DNA of 51,881 nucleotides. It comes from Nocardiopsis suaedae. Lineage in GTDB: Bacteria > Actinomycetota > Actinomycetes > Streptosporangiales > Streptosporangiaceae. The stretch is taken from the NCBI RefSeq assembly GCF_027706745.1, contig NZ_JAQFWP010000050.1, forward strand, positions 1-51,881, written 5' to 3'. The translations under genes and the position numbers were made by a program. The notes beneath the pieces are model-generated. The model did no database searches. It was given only the letters and a program-made list of their open reading frames with translations, and was not told where the DNA came from. Positions 9,759 through 18,410 of the stretch are shown piece by piece (the first letter of the stretch is position 1; each line of letters begins with the position of its first letter).

Positions 9759-10789
9759 GCGACCCCCTCCCCCACCGTTCCCAGCAGTCCCAAGCGCTCG
9801 ACGTCGCGCGGCGGCTCGCCGGTGCTGCGCGCGCCCACCCCGGTGAACACCCGGCGCGTGCGCAGCGCGGTCCTCCAGCCCACCGCCGCGAACCGGGCCG
9901 CGATCAGTTCCTCATCGGTGGTGCGCAGCACCTCGCGCACCTCTCCGGCGCCCGCGCCCTCCACCGCCGCAGCCGTCGCCAGCAGCACGTTGAGGTAGCC
10001 GTGGCGGGCGGGGAGCCCTCCGACCGCCGGGGCCGACACCGCCCGGTGCTGCCCGGCCGCGACGCGGAAGGGCACGTCCCAGAACACGCACTCGCCGATG
10101 GTGTCGGCCAGTTCGGTGACGCCGGGCGGCGGGCAGGCGCGCGTTCCGTGGCAGCGGATGCGCACCCCGAGCGGGCGGGCGCCGCTCAACGCCGCGACCG
10201 ACTCCACCCGGCGGGAGCCGCGCGGCATCTCGAAGTAGACGGTCCGGAGCCGGAAGGCGCCACCGACCCTGGCGAGGAGCGCCGCCCGGCGCACCTCCTC
10301 CGGCAGCGCCCAGGCCTCCACGTGCACCACCCGCACGCCCGGGAACCCGGTGACGTCCGCGGGCACGGCCCCTCCGTCGGTGCCCAGCACCACCCCCACG
10401 TCCAAGGGGGCCTCGGGGGCCTCCGGGCGCCCGCGCGGGGGCGGCGGGGAGCCGTGGCCCGTCTCTGAACCGGCACCGGGCCCGTGCCCGAACCCCGGCA
10501 CCATCTCCGGCTCCGCTTCCAGTTCGCGGTCGACCTCGCCCTGCACCGCTCCGTCCAGGGCGGCCTCCGCTGCGGCGCCGCGGCGCGCGCGCCGGGCCAG
10601 GTCGGGCAGCAGCCCGGAGGGGCACAGCAGCCTGCGGCTGAGCAGGGGGTGCGCGAGGATGCGGTCGGTGCGGTTGCGCTGCAGTGCCTGGAAGAGCGAC
10701 AGCGGCGCGGGCGGCAGCAGGCCCGCGTCGTCGACCAGCCCGTGCAGCAGGATCTCCCCTGCCGGGGCCGCGTGGCCGCTGCCCGGCAT
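9755..10789 (-). CDS. Unknown protein between hmgA and the FAH-like gene
   Basis: A 344-residue cytoplasmic protein of unrecognised family. It starts at ATG 10789, sharing one base with the hmgA stop (TGATG), and overlaps the next gene by 4 bp, so it is part of a tight operon. The N-terminus contains HGLVDDAGLLPPA followed by RTDRILAHPLLSRRLLCPSG. The middle is Glu/Gly/Pro-rich and looks disordered (about residues 75-115). The C-terminal part has alternating strands and helices (VRVVHVEAW, VYFEMPRG, VRIRCHGTRACPPPG) suggestive of a barrel. Placement implies a role in homogentisate metabolism; no catalytic motif recognised. Confidence 0.75.
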   Translation of the reverse strand: MPGSGHAAPAGEILLHGLVDDAGLLPPAPLSLFQALQRNRTDRILAHPLLSRRLLCPSGLLPDLARRARRGAAAEAALDGAVQGEVDRELEAEPEMVPGFGHGPGAGSETGHGSPPPPRGRPEAPEAPLDVGVVLGTDGGAVPADVTGFPGVRVVHVEAWALPEEVRRAALLARVGGAFRLRTVYFEMPRGSRRVESVAALSGARPLGVRIRCHGTRACPPPGVTELADTIGECVFWDVPFRVAAGQHRAVSAPAVGGLPARHGYLNVLLATAAAVEGAGAGEVREVLRTTDEELIAARFAAVGWRTALRTRRVFTGVGARSTGEPPRDVERLGLLGTVGEGVA

Positions 10790-11958
10790 CAGCGGGCCCA
10801 GCTCCAGGCGTAGGCGGGGTCCTCCGAAGCGCGCCCCGCGGGTCCGATGTCCAGCGGCCGGAAGGTGTCGACCATGACGGCGGTCTCGGTCGTGGAGGGC
10901 GCCCCGAGCGCCGCCTCGACCGCACCGGGCTGGGGGCCGTGGGTGAACCCGGCCGGGTGCAGTGAGACCGACCCGATGCCGATGCCCGACCCCTTGCGCG
11001 CGGCGTAGTCCCCCGCGACGTAGTACATGAACTCGTCGGAGTCGACGTTGTGGTGGTTGTAGGGGATGGGCACCGCGTCCTCGTGGAAGTCCAGCGGGCG
11101 CGGGCAGAACGAGCACACCACGAAATTGGGCCCCTCGAACGTCTGGTGCACCGGCGGCGGCGCATGCGTCTTCTTCACGATCGGCTCGAAGTCCTCGATG
11201 TTGAAGGCGAAGGGGTACAGGTAGCCGTCCCACCCGACGACGTCGAAAGGGTGGTGGGCGAAGGTCATCCTGCTGAGCCCGGCGCGGGTGCGGACCAGGA
11301 CGGGCGTGGCGGTCCGGGCCTCGGGCCCCTCGGCGGTGAACGGCTCGGTCGGCCCGCGCAGGTCCCGCTCGCAGTAGGGCGCGTGCTCCAGGAACTGCCC
11401 GAAGGAGGACAGGTAGCGGCGCGGCGGCCGGATATGTCCCGACGCCTCGATGACCAGGGCCTGCACGCGGCCGTGGGGGACCCAGCGGTGGATGGTCCCG
11501 GTGGGCACCGTGATGTAGTCCCCTTCGCGCCCTTCGATCACGCCGTAGGTCGACTCGAAGCGCGCGCTGCCCGACTGCAGGTACACCGTCTCGTCGCCCA
11601 CCGAGTTCCGGTAGAGCCCGCTCTCCTCCTCCACCGCGGCGTAGGAGAGGTGCACGTCGCCGTTTCCTGCCAGCAGCTGCCGCCCGGTGACCAGGTCGCC
11701 CTTGACGGGCAGCTCGCCTGTGCGGAAGTGGCGCGGGGCAAGGGGAAGATTGGGCCGCGCCTCACTCAGCGCGCGCAAGTCCTCGGCGGGTTCGGAGTTC
11801 AGGATGGCCGTGGGCAGGTACCGGTGGTAGAGCAGCGAGGAGTCCGAGGAGAAGCCCTCCTCACCCATGAGCTCTTCGGCGTAGATGCCCCCGTCCGGTC
11901 GACGGAAGACGGTGTGCCGCTTGCGGGGAAGCTCTCCGACAGCCCTGTAGAAAGGCAT
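10789..11958 (-). CDS. hmgA: Homogentisate 1,2-dioxygenase
   Basis: A 389-residue cupin dioxygenase that opens homogentisate to maleylacetoacetate in tyrosine/phenylacetate breakdown. The iron site is intact: the second His of PYNHHNVDSDE, its Glu six residues later, and the His of AGFTHGP. GSVSLHPAG and PVHQTFEGPNFV are family signatures. It lies 54 bp after the FAD monooxygenase gene and overlaps the following gene by one base, as second gene of a four-gene operon. Shorter than eukaryotic enzymes but normal for the actinobacterial type. Confidence 0.93.
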   Translation of the reverse strand: MPFYRAVGELPRKRHTVFRRPDGGIYAEELMGEEGFSSDSSLLYHRYLPTAILNSEPAEDLRALSEARPNLPLAPRHFRTGELPVKGDLVTGRQLLAGNGDVHLSYAAVEEESGLYRNSVGDETVYLQSGSARFESTYGVIEGREGDYITVPTGTIHRWVPHGRVQALVIEASGHIRPPRRYLSSFGQFLEHAPYCERDLRGPTEPFTAEGPEARTATPVLVRTRAGLSRMTFAHHPFDVVGWDGYLYPFAFNIEDFEPIVKKTHAPPPVHQTFEGPNFVVCSFCPRPLDFHEDAVPIPYNHHNVDSDEFMYYVAGDYAARKGSGIGIGSVSLHPAGFTHGPQPGAVEAALGAPSTTETAVMVDTFRPLDIGPAGRASEDPAYAWSWAR

Positions 11959-12012
11959 CTCGCCGTCCTTTCCGGGGCACCCGCCCCCTGACGCCTCCTC
12001 GATCCCTGACCT

Positions 12013-13728
12013 TCACCTACCCCGCCGGGCCGGTGCCCGCGCACCGCAGGCGCGTTCGATCGCGGACCGGACCCGGTCCGGCGGGGTTCCCGGTGGCAGG
12101 ACGGCGCACAGGTGGGCGTCGGGCCGCACGGCGAACAGGCTGCCCTTCGCGTGGCCGAGCGCTTCGGCGGCGTCCCCGTAGGCGTCGACGCGCTCCAGCG
12201 CGAGCGGGGCCACGTCTGCGGGGAGGCCGGCGCACGCGCGCGCGGCGTCGACCGCGTCGTCGTTCCTGTCGGCGACGATGGTGAAGCCGGGGCCGAGCAG
12301 CGACCGCAGGCGCACCCGTTCCCCTTCCGCGGCGCCGACGGGCGTGCACAGGGCGTCGGGGCAGATGTCGCCGGGGGCGGGGGCTTCAGGGCGGGTCTGC
12401 GGCGGTACAGGCCCACCGGGGGTGGTCAACGGCGAGTCGGCGTAGCGGAAGGGCTCGGCGAGCCTTCCCGAGTCGATGCGGTCACCGGCGCGGGGATCCT
12501 CCAGCGCGCGCTCCAGCACCTCGCGTCGGCGCCTCCGGTCCTCCTCGGTGTGCGGGACGAGGAACCGCATGGTGTCCCCGGTGACGCGCAGGTTCTCCCG
12601 GGCGGCCGCCCAGCGTTCGGAGTGGTAGGTCTCCAGGAGGGCGTCCGCCGCCGCGGGGTCGTGGACCCTGAGCGCGCACGCGATCTTCCAGGCGAGGTTC
12701 TCGGCGTCCTGCACCCCGCTGTTGAGCCCGCGCGCGCCGAAGGGGGCGTACAGGTGGGCGGCGTCCCCGGCGAGCAGGACGCGGCCCGTGCGCATTCGTT
12801 CGGCGCACCGCTCGTGAAAGCGGTAGACCGACGACCACACCAGCGTGTAGCCGCCATCACCGACGATCTTGCGGATGCGCTCGTCCAGTGCCCCGCTGCG
12901 GCGCTCGGCGTCCAGGTCGAACCCGTCGGGCACCTGCCAGTCGATGCGCCAGGTCGAGTCGGGGCACTGGTGCACGAGCACTTGGCGCCCGGGGTTCCAC
13001 TCGGGGTCGAAGTGGAACCGCCGCTCATTGGGGAACGGCAGGTCGGCGCGGATGTCGCAGATGAGGAAGCGGTCGCCGAAGGAGTCGCCCGGGAAGGCCA
13101 CGCCCGTCAGCGTGCGCACCGCGCTGCGCGGACCGTCGGCGCCGACGAGGTACTCGGCGCGCATCCGCACCGTCCCGCCGGGGGCCTCGGCCTCGACGAC
13201 GGCCGGCCCGCCTCCGCCGCCCCGGGGTTCGTCGCCGTCTCCGCCCGGGGCCCCGTCCTGGACGATCCCCACGACGCGGTGTCCGAAGCGCAGGTCGATG
13301 TCGGGGTGGGCCGTGACGGCGGCGAGCAGTTCCTCCTCGACCCGCGCCTGGGAGATGTTGATCCACGGCGGCAGGAGGCCCTCGCCGCCCCCGGCGGGGA
13401 AAGTGACGGTGCGGACCTCATGGCCCTTGTAGTAGGTGCGGGCGGTCGTCCACGTCGTCCCCTCGGCGATGATCCTCTCGCCCACCCCTAGGCGGTCGAA
13501 GACGTCGAGCACGTCGCGCTGGAAGCAGATGGCCTTGGAGCCAGTGGAGCGGAAGTAGGCGGCGCCGCGCTCGTCCTCGGCCTCCAGGACCGTGCAGGCG
13601 ACGCGCGCACGGGCGAGCGCCAGGGCCGCGGTCAGCCCGACCGGTCCCGCGCCGACCACGATCACGGGAGGATGCGCGCGCTCAGGGCGTCCGGGCGCCC
13701 CCGCGTCGTTCCCGTCACGGCTGCTCAT
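12013..13728 (-). CDS. FAD-dependent aromatic monooxygenase (PheA/TfdB/MhpA type)
   Basis: A 571-residue class A flavoprotein hydroxylase. VVGAGPVGLTAALALARA binds FAD, GADGPRSAVR is the DG motif and GRVLLAGDAAHLYAPFGARG the GD motif; the C-terminal thioredoxin-like domain begins near residue 450. ATG 13728 follows GGGAGGG at good spacing. It is the first gene of the homogentisate operon, so it plausibly hydroxylates a phenolic acid to homogentisate (as 3-hydroxyphenylacetate 6-hydroxylase does) or feeds a related ring substrate; the substrate is inference from context. Confidence 0.88.
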   Translation of the reverse strand: MSSRDGNDAGAPGRPERAHPPVIVVGAGPVGLTAALALARARVACTVLEAEDERGAAYFRSTGSKAICFQRDVLDVFDRLGVGERIIAEGTTWTTARTYYKGHEVRTVTFPAGGGEGLLPPWINISQARVEEELLAAVTAHPDIDLRFGHRVVGIVQDGAPGGDGDEPRGGGGGPAVVEAEAPGGTVRMRAEYLVGADGPRSAVRTLTGVAFPGDSFGDRFLICDIRADLPFPNERRFHFDPEWNPGRQVLVHQCPDSTWRIDWQVPDGFDLDAERRSGALDERIRKIVGDGGYTLVWSSVYRFHERCAERMRTGRVLLAGDAAHLYAPFGARGLNSGVQDAENLAWKIACALRVHDPAAADALLETYHSERWAAARENLRVTGDTMRFLVPHTEEDRRRRREVLERALEDPRAGDRIDSGRLAEPFRYADSPLTTPGGPVPPQTRPEAPAPGDICPDALCTPVGAAEGERVRLRSLLGPGFTIVADRNDDAVDAARACAGLPADVAPLALERVDAYGDAAEALGHAKGSLFAVRPDAHLCAVLPPGTPPDRVRSAIERACGARAPARRGR

Positions 13729-14142
13729 GCGTCCGCCCTCCCGGGGTCGAACTCCGCGGCCACCGTCCGCCGCACCCGCACTGCAGGTGTGACGCGCACC
13801 ACCAAAGATATCCCCTGGGAGGCGTTCATCCCTGGGCCCAGGCGTTGAACCCGCCGATACCCCGCTTTGACCCGCGACCGGCCGCCGTATCGGCGTTTTC
13901 CGCCGGTTTCGGCGCCATGGCGGTGATGCGGAGGTCGTTACGGCTCTTGCCAAATCGCCCCCGCGCTGCTTACCTTGACCGGGTAGCGAACGCCGCTTGG
14001 TGAGAGCCGTGTGTTCGATAGCCGAATAAGCCACGCGCAGGGCCGGTATCGCTGACTCCCCCTCCCTCAGTGACGCGCCCTGCTTCCCCTCCTGCGGAGT
14101 CCAGCCCTCCCCTCCCGGCTGGCCTCGGCGCCAGGAGATGAG
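13729..14142. other. Upstream region of the homogentisate operon, no gene
   Basis: About 410 bp without convincing coding potential on either strand. It must hold the promoter of the minus-strand homogentisate operon. A minus-strand TTGGCA occurs near 13950, but I could not pair it with a good -10 box, and no clear operator palindrome was found. Confidence 0.5.
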
Positions 14143-14219
14143 AAGGGGCGGTGCCGGCGCGGCACCGCCCCTTCGCGTTCCCAGGGACGGCCCCGGGGCC
14201 CGCGCGGGACCCGGGGCCG
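14143..14219 (-). terminator. Tandem hairpins after the NlpC/P60 gene
   Basis: Two hairpins follow the minus-strand stop at 14231. The first is CGGCCCCGG (14188-14196) with 14211-14219. The second is a 13-bp perfect stem, 14143-14155 with 14161-14173, with a 5-nt loop; on the minus strand it runs into a TTCTCATCTCC pyrimidine-rich tail. Together they form a strong terminator. Confidence 0.85.
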
Positions 14220-14230
14220 GTCGGACGGGC

Positions 14231-15403
14231 TCAGTCCACCTGCACCCGGACGACGCCCGCCATCTTCGGCATGCGCACGTCGGTCACGCGCACGTCCAAG
14301 CCGGTGCGGGGGGCCTCCAGCATTTTTCCGTCGCCGAGGTAGATCGCCACGTGCGAGATGTAGTCGGGCGCCGTGGGGTCGGACCGCCAGAAGATGAGGT
14401 CGCCCCGGCGGGCGTCCTCCCACTCGACGTGCTCCCCGGCGTACCACTGGTCGTGGGTGACGCGCGGGATGGCGATGCCCTCCTCGGCGAAGGCCCACTG
14501 GAGCAGCCCCGAGCAGTCGAAGCCGCCCTCGGCCAGGGACTCGCCGCCCCACACGTAGGGCACGCCGACCATCGTCTCGGCGTTGGAGATGACGCGCTCC
14601 ATGGTGTCCTCGGGGACGGCCTCCCCGCGCGCGCCCGACGGGCGCGGCTCGGGGTCCTCGGCCAGGAGCTGGAGCGAGGCGTCCTCTCCGAGGGCCTCCT
14701 CCAGGCGGTCCTTGAGCTCCCACAGGTCGGCGCCGGGGGCCGAAACGATGAGGCCGTTCCCTTCGGGGAAGCCGAGCTCGGAGGCGAGGCCGCGGGAGAC
14801 GAGGGCGTCGATGCCGGCGACGCCCGAGGTGGCGTGGGTCCACACCTCGGCCGGCCGGTCGCCGTCGGCGCCCGCGATGTCGACCTCGCTGCCCACGTCC
14901 AGGCCGCGCTGTTTGCCCGCGTCGTCGGACAGGGCGATGCGCCCCTCGGCGATCCCCTGCCAGATCTCGTCGGACTCGGCGGAGGGGCGGGGGGCGAAGT
15001 TCCGGAAGCCGCCGGGGTCGACCCCGAGGACCGAGGTCTCCTCGCCCTCGACGTTCACCCGCGCCGCGTCGACGACCTCGACGGCCTCGACGCCGTCCAG
15101 GCCGCGCACCCGGCGCACCGCCTTGTCGGACAGCGGCTCGGGAAGGACGGCGAAGTACTCGCGGCTGCGGGGCTCGCCCAGGGGGGCGACCTTCGTGCCG
15201 TCCTTGAGCGCGGCGGCGTCGGCCACGGGCGGGGAGGCCTGTCCCCCGCCCGGCTCGGGCACGGCCGCGGGGTGCGGAGCGCCGACCGGGGGGCGGTCGG
15301 CGACGTTGGGCTCGGGTTCGGCCCAAGCGGGCGCCCCCAGCGCGGTGAAGGCCACCACGAAGGCGACGGTGGTTCCCGCGCACGTTCTCAGCCGGTCCCG
15401 CAC
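14231..15403 (-). CDS. Secreted NlpC/P60 cell-wall peptidase
   Basis: A 390-residue exported protein. GTG 15403 is chosen because GAGG lies 7 bp upstream and the product then begins with a normal signal peptide (RDRLRTCAG, hydrophobic core, cleavage near AWA-E). Upstream ATG/TTG codons have no ribosome site. Residues about 60-230 form an extracytoplasmic alpha/beta region of uncertain family. The C-terminal NlpC/P60 domain has the catalytic Cys in FDCSGL and His in SHVAIYLGDG, so it should cut D-Glu to diaminopimelate bonds in peptidoglycan stems. Single gene, closed by tandem hairpins. Confidence 0.87.
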   Translation of the reverse strand: MRDRLRTCAGTTVAFVVAFTALGAPAWAEPEPNVADRPPVGAPHPAAVPEPGGGQASPPVADAAALKDGTKVAPLGEPRSREYFAVLPEPLSDKAVRRVRGLDGVEAVEVVDAARVNVEGEETSVLGVDPGGFRNFAPRPSAESDEIWQGIAEGRIALSDDAGKQRGLDVGSEVDIAGADGDRPAEVWTHATSGVAGIDALVSRGLASELGFPEGNGLIVSAPGADLWELKDRLEEALGEDASLQLLAEDPEPRPSGARGEAVPEDTMERVISNAETMVGVPYVWGGESLAEGGFDCSGLLQWAFAEEGIAIPRVTHDQWYAGEHVEWEDARRGDLIFWRSDPTAPDYISHVAIYLGDGKMLEAPRTGLDVRVTDVRMPKMAGVVRVQVD

Positions 15404-15626
15404 GAATCGACCTCGCTTTCCCGCGCCTGACGGAGGGTGGGCGGACATCGCGTACAAGCATGGGCGGACGGCGCCCCGTTTTCAAGCCGTGCACGGGTGA
15501 ACACAGGAGGAACCGAATCCCCGGCCTCTGGCCGAAACCGGCCGCCCGCCGCGGTGCGGCGGAGCGCCCGGGTCACCTCCAGTGGCCGGGGTACCGGGGG
15601 AGGTCTGAAGTTTCGCGGTGCCCGTG

Positions 15627-16575
15627 GGTGTGGAACCAGTGCGTGGCCGCCTCCAAGGCCGCGCACAGGGCCCGCGAGGAGTGCGGTCCCGCGCGGCTGG
15701 ACAGGATGCTGACCGGCTGGCGCTCGGCGAAGCGGTGGCTGCGCAAGGGCGCCTCGGTCCCCCAGCAGCAGACCGTCCGGGACTTCGCCGCCTCCCGTGC
15801 CAAAGCCCTCAAGGACATCAAGGCCCGGCTGCCCGTGCACCGGCGCGCGGGCATGCCCCGGTTCAAAAAGCGCGACCGCGCCGACCCGACGCTGAACTAC
15901 ACCCGCCGCGGCTTCCGGCTGCGCGATGGCAGGTTGCACCTGGCCGGGGGCATCGCGGTCCGGGTGGTCTGGTCGCGCGCCCTGCCCGCCGATCCCACAT
16001 CGGTCCGGATCTACCGCGACTGCCTGGGACACTGGTACGCCTCCTTCGTCGTGCCCGCGGCCGTGGAGCCGCTCCCGGCCACCGGCCGGACGCTCGGCGT
16101 CGACTGGGGCGTGAAAGAGGTCGCGACCACCACCAGCGACGACCACGACCTTGCCCACCCCCAGCACGGCGAGAGGGCGGCGGCGAAGCTGCACAAGCGC
16201 GTCGCGCGCGACCACGACCGGATCGCGGTGGAGGACTTCAAGCCCAGGTTCCTGGCGAAGTCGACCATGGCGCGCAAGGCGGTCGACGCCGCGATCAGCG
16301 CCACCAAGGCGGCGCTGGTCGAGATGGGCCGCAAGCACGCGCGGGACGTCCGTCTCGTGCATCCCGCGCATACCACGATGGACTGCGCTTCGTGCGGAGC
16401 GAGAACCAAGCACGCACTGCCGCTTTCCGAGAAGACCTATGCCCGCACCGCGTGCGGGGCCGTGTCCCCCAGGGACAAGAACTCCGCGCGTGTGATGCTG
16501 GTCCGGGCGGGTTGGACCCCGGACGGTGTCGAGGGCTTAAGACCGTCCGGGCCGCAGGCCCGGACGGCTGCCTGA
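15627..16575 (+). pseudogene. tnpB: TnpB (IS605 OrfB-type RNA-guided nuclease) remnant
   Basis: Homology starts abruptly at VWNQCVAASKAAHRA (15627); the usual N-terminus is missing. The RuvC-like core keeps DWG (LGVDWGVKE), the Glu of AVEDF and the Asp of SPRDKNSA. The helical stretch normally lying between HGERAAA and RDHDRIAVEDF is largely deleted, leaving KLHKRVA. The C-terminal zinc finger retains CASC, but the second pair reads YARTAC, with Arg where the first Cys should be. N-terminal loss, internal deletion and damaged finger all argue for an inactive relic. No tnpA is present. The 371-codon open frame from 15460 includes unrelated sequence. Confidence 0.85.
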
Positions 16576-16675
16576 GCCGTGAATCCCCGTACACGCCATG
16601 AAGGCGCCCCACCAGGGGCGACCGGCCGCAAGGCCGGGCGGGAATCCCTCGCCTTCAGACAGGGGAGCCTTCAAG
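16576..16675 (+). ncRNA. Probable TnpB element right end / omega-RNA remnant
   Basis: After the tnpB stop come GAATCCCCG, hairpin CGCCCC-acca-GGGGCG (16605-16620), a GGCC-gcaa-GGCC hairpin, and GGAATCCCTCGCCTTCAG followed by ACAGGGGAGCCTTCAAG. This resembles the right ends of actinobacterial IS605-type elements, from which the guide omega-RNA is made. The boundary near 16674 is inferred from CTTCAA. Whether any RNA is still made is unknown. Confidence 0.45.
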
Positions 16676-16792
16676 TAGATCTTCCCTCCGAGGACCCTCG
16701 ACCTTGTAGCCCTTGGGAACATCGATGTGCTCACTCGTGGGCCGGAGACCGGCCCCGGGCTGCTCAGAACACTCGCACAGTTCCATGGTCAT
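16655..16792 (-). pseudogene. Truncated small gene ending inside the TnpB element
   Basis: ATG 16792 is preceded by AGGGGA at 7 bp. The 45-residue product begins MTMELCECSEQPGAG and contains SEHIDVPKGYKVEG, which reads like genuine protein. From about 16675 the frame enters the right end of the TnpB element and stops at once (EGSPV). I infer a real gene whose 3' part was removed when the element inserted or rearranged. Family not recognised. Confidence 0.35.
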
Positions 16793-16914
16793 GGGCATTC
16801 CCCTGTTCAAGTCAGAGCGGCCCGGATCTCAGCGGACGCGCATGCGCAAAGCTGACCTTCTTCGGCCGACTCGACCGATGCCCTGCGCGCGCATGCGCCC
16901 GAAGGCTGGCAATC

Positions 16915-17064
16915 CCTTGCGGCCCCGCCCTCGGCCTCTAGTTCGGCGGTCGCCTGCGCCTGGCGGGCGGCCGCCTCCTCCAAGAAGCCCGCAATCTCGT
17001 CGCTGTACTTCTCGAAGAACTCGCCCAGGCGGCGAATGAGGTCGGCGAACAGCTCAGCGCGCAC
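16915..17064 (-). pseudogene. Gene fragment, amphipathic helical protein
   Basis: On the minus strand this stretch uses strongly GC-biased codons and encodes a helical sequence (ELFADLIRRLGEFF, then SDEIAGFLEEAAARQ). It begins at a GTG inside CACGTG (17062-17067) without a ribosome site. After about 16915 the reading frame loses coding character but stays open to 16807. No family recognised; treated as a remnant. Confidence 0.35.
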
Positions 17065-17253
17065 GTGGAGAAGGGCGTCGCCGAGGGCCGCAAGCGCGGG
17101 AACAGCAAGCTCGCCACCGGGCCGGTTCAGGCGTTCTTCCGGGACGCGTTCATGTCGGTGGTCATCCCGATGATCGCCAAGAAGAAGGGGCACTCCTGGA
17201 TCTTCGACCACCGCATCGACTTCGACGAGCCCGTCGCGTCCACGGCGGCGTGA
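17065..17253 (+). pseudogene. C-terminal fragment of a larger enzyme, possibly FAD monooxygenase
   Basis: From 17065 the plus strand takes on strong coding character up to the TGA at 17251-17253 (LATGPVQAFFRDAFMSVVIP, then WIFDHRIDFDEP). The last residues resemble the C-terminus of class A flavin monooxygenases. There is no start signal, and the plus frame upstream of 17065 has non-typical codons, so only the 3' end of a gene remains, abutting the minus-strand fragment at CACGTG. Confidence 0.4.
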
Positions 17254-17289
17254 GGAGAGAGGGGCGTGGTCGCCCCGCCGCACCGTCCT

Positions 17290-18189
17290 TCAGCCCTCCA
17301 GGACCACGTTCTCCAGGGGCTCGCCGTTGCCCCACCTGCGGAGCTGCTCGTCGATGAATCTGCGCGCGCGGGGATAGAAGGTGTCCGAGCCGCCCGCCAC
17401 ATGCGGCGTGACGAAAACGTTCGGCGCGGTCCACAGCGGGTGGTCCTGCGGGAGCGGTTCCGGGTCGGTGACGTCGAGCGCCGCCCGGATCCGTCCCTCT
17501 TGCTCAAGTAGGGCGGCGGTGTCGAGCACCGGCCCTCGGGCGACGTTGACCACCAGCGCACCGTCGCGCATCAGGCCCAGTTCCTTCTCCCCGATGAGGC
17601 CGCGCGTCTCCTCGCTCAGCGGGGTGAGCAGAACGACGACGTCGGCCTCCGGCAAGAGGGCGTGCAGGTCCTCGATCCCATGGACCCCCTGCCCGGGCCG
17701 GGCCGTGCGGGCGACCTTCACGATGTCGCACTCATTGGGCGCCAAGCGCGCTTCCAGCGCCCGACCGATGCTGCCATGGCCGACGATCAGGACCCGCGAC
17801 CCGGCCAGAGAACGCGTGTAGTGCGGATTCCAGGTCTGCGCGCGCTGGTCCGCAGACCACCGGGGAAGGTCCCGCCGGTCGGCGAGGATGAGCGCGAGCG
17901 CGTGCTCGGCGGTGCTGGCGTCGTGCAGCCCGCGCGCGTTGCACAGCAGCACCCCGTCCGGAAGGTGCGGGACCGCGTTCTCGTACCCGGCGGTGAGGAG
18001 CTGGCACACGCGCATGCGGGGCATGCGGGGCAACAGGTCGACCCGCTGGCCGCGCCCGTAAGGCATCACGTAGAACACCACGTCCGACAGGTCCTCGGGC
18101 TCTCCCTGCCCGTCGAAGACGGCGCCGTCGAACCCCTCGGGGACGGCGGACAGGTTCTCTTCCCAGGGCACCAGGACCCGGTCGGGCAT
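17290..18189 (-). CDS. D-isomer-specific 2-hydroxyacid dehydrogenase
   Basis: A 299-residue NAD(P)-dependent dehydrogenase interconverting 2-oxo and D-2-hydroxy acids. The Rossmann motif is GHGSIG. The catalytic Arg is in VNVARGPVLD, the acidic residue in DVTDPEPLP, and the His in TPHVAGG. GAGGAGGAG lies just before ATG 18189. It is divergent from the PadR gene 221 bp away. Substrate unknown; short for the phosphoglycerate-dehydrogenase type, normal for the ghrA-like type. Confidence 0.9.
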   Translation of the reverse strand: MPDRVLVPWEENLSAVPEGFDGAVFDGQGEPEDLSDVVFYVMPYGRGQRVDLLPRMPRMRVCQLLTAGYENAVPHLPDGVLLCNARGLHDASTAEHALALILADRRDLPRWSADQRAQTWNPHYTRSLAGSRVLIVGHGSIGRALEARLAPNECDIVKVARTARPGQGVHGIEDLHALLPEADVVVLLTPLSEETRGLIGEKELGLMRDGALVVNVARGPVLDTAALLEQEGRIRAALDVTDPEPLPQDHPLWTAPNVFVTPHVAGGSDTFYPRARRFIDEQLRRWGNGEPLENVVLEG

Positions 18190-18397
18190 CTCTCCTCCTC
18201 GGGATGCGAAGCGGCGGGCGGAGCGGGCTGGGCCGGCTCCGCCCGAGGTGGGACGCTATCAGGGGCGTCTGGGACGTGGGCCTCCCGGTGCGCCGCGGCC
18301 CGAGCCGTGCGCGCGCCGGAGGAACCGGAGCCGTCAGGGCCGTCAGGGCCCCGGATCGCGGCCCTTTGGCCCCAGAGCGCCCCTCCGCTTCGTGACG

Positions 18398-18403
18398 TAG
18401 GGT
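18398..18403 (+). promoter_or_regulatory. -10 box for leaderless padR transcript
   Basis: TAGGGT ends 7 bp before ATG 18411, so transcription would start at or next to the A of the start codon. No convincing Shine-Dalgarno lies further upstream. Confidence 0.5.
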
Positions 18404-18410
18404 GATCGCC

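Noticed and set aside
15460-15626. N-terminal extension of the TnpB frame to 371 codons
   Set aside because: The residues encoded before 15627 have no TnpB-like character; the open frame is accidental.
16942-17064. Plus-strand extension of the 17065 fragment back to the stop at 16939
   Set aside because: Third-position base use is poor on the plus strand here and strong on the minus strand.
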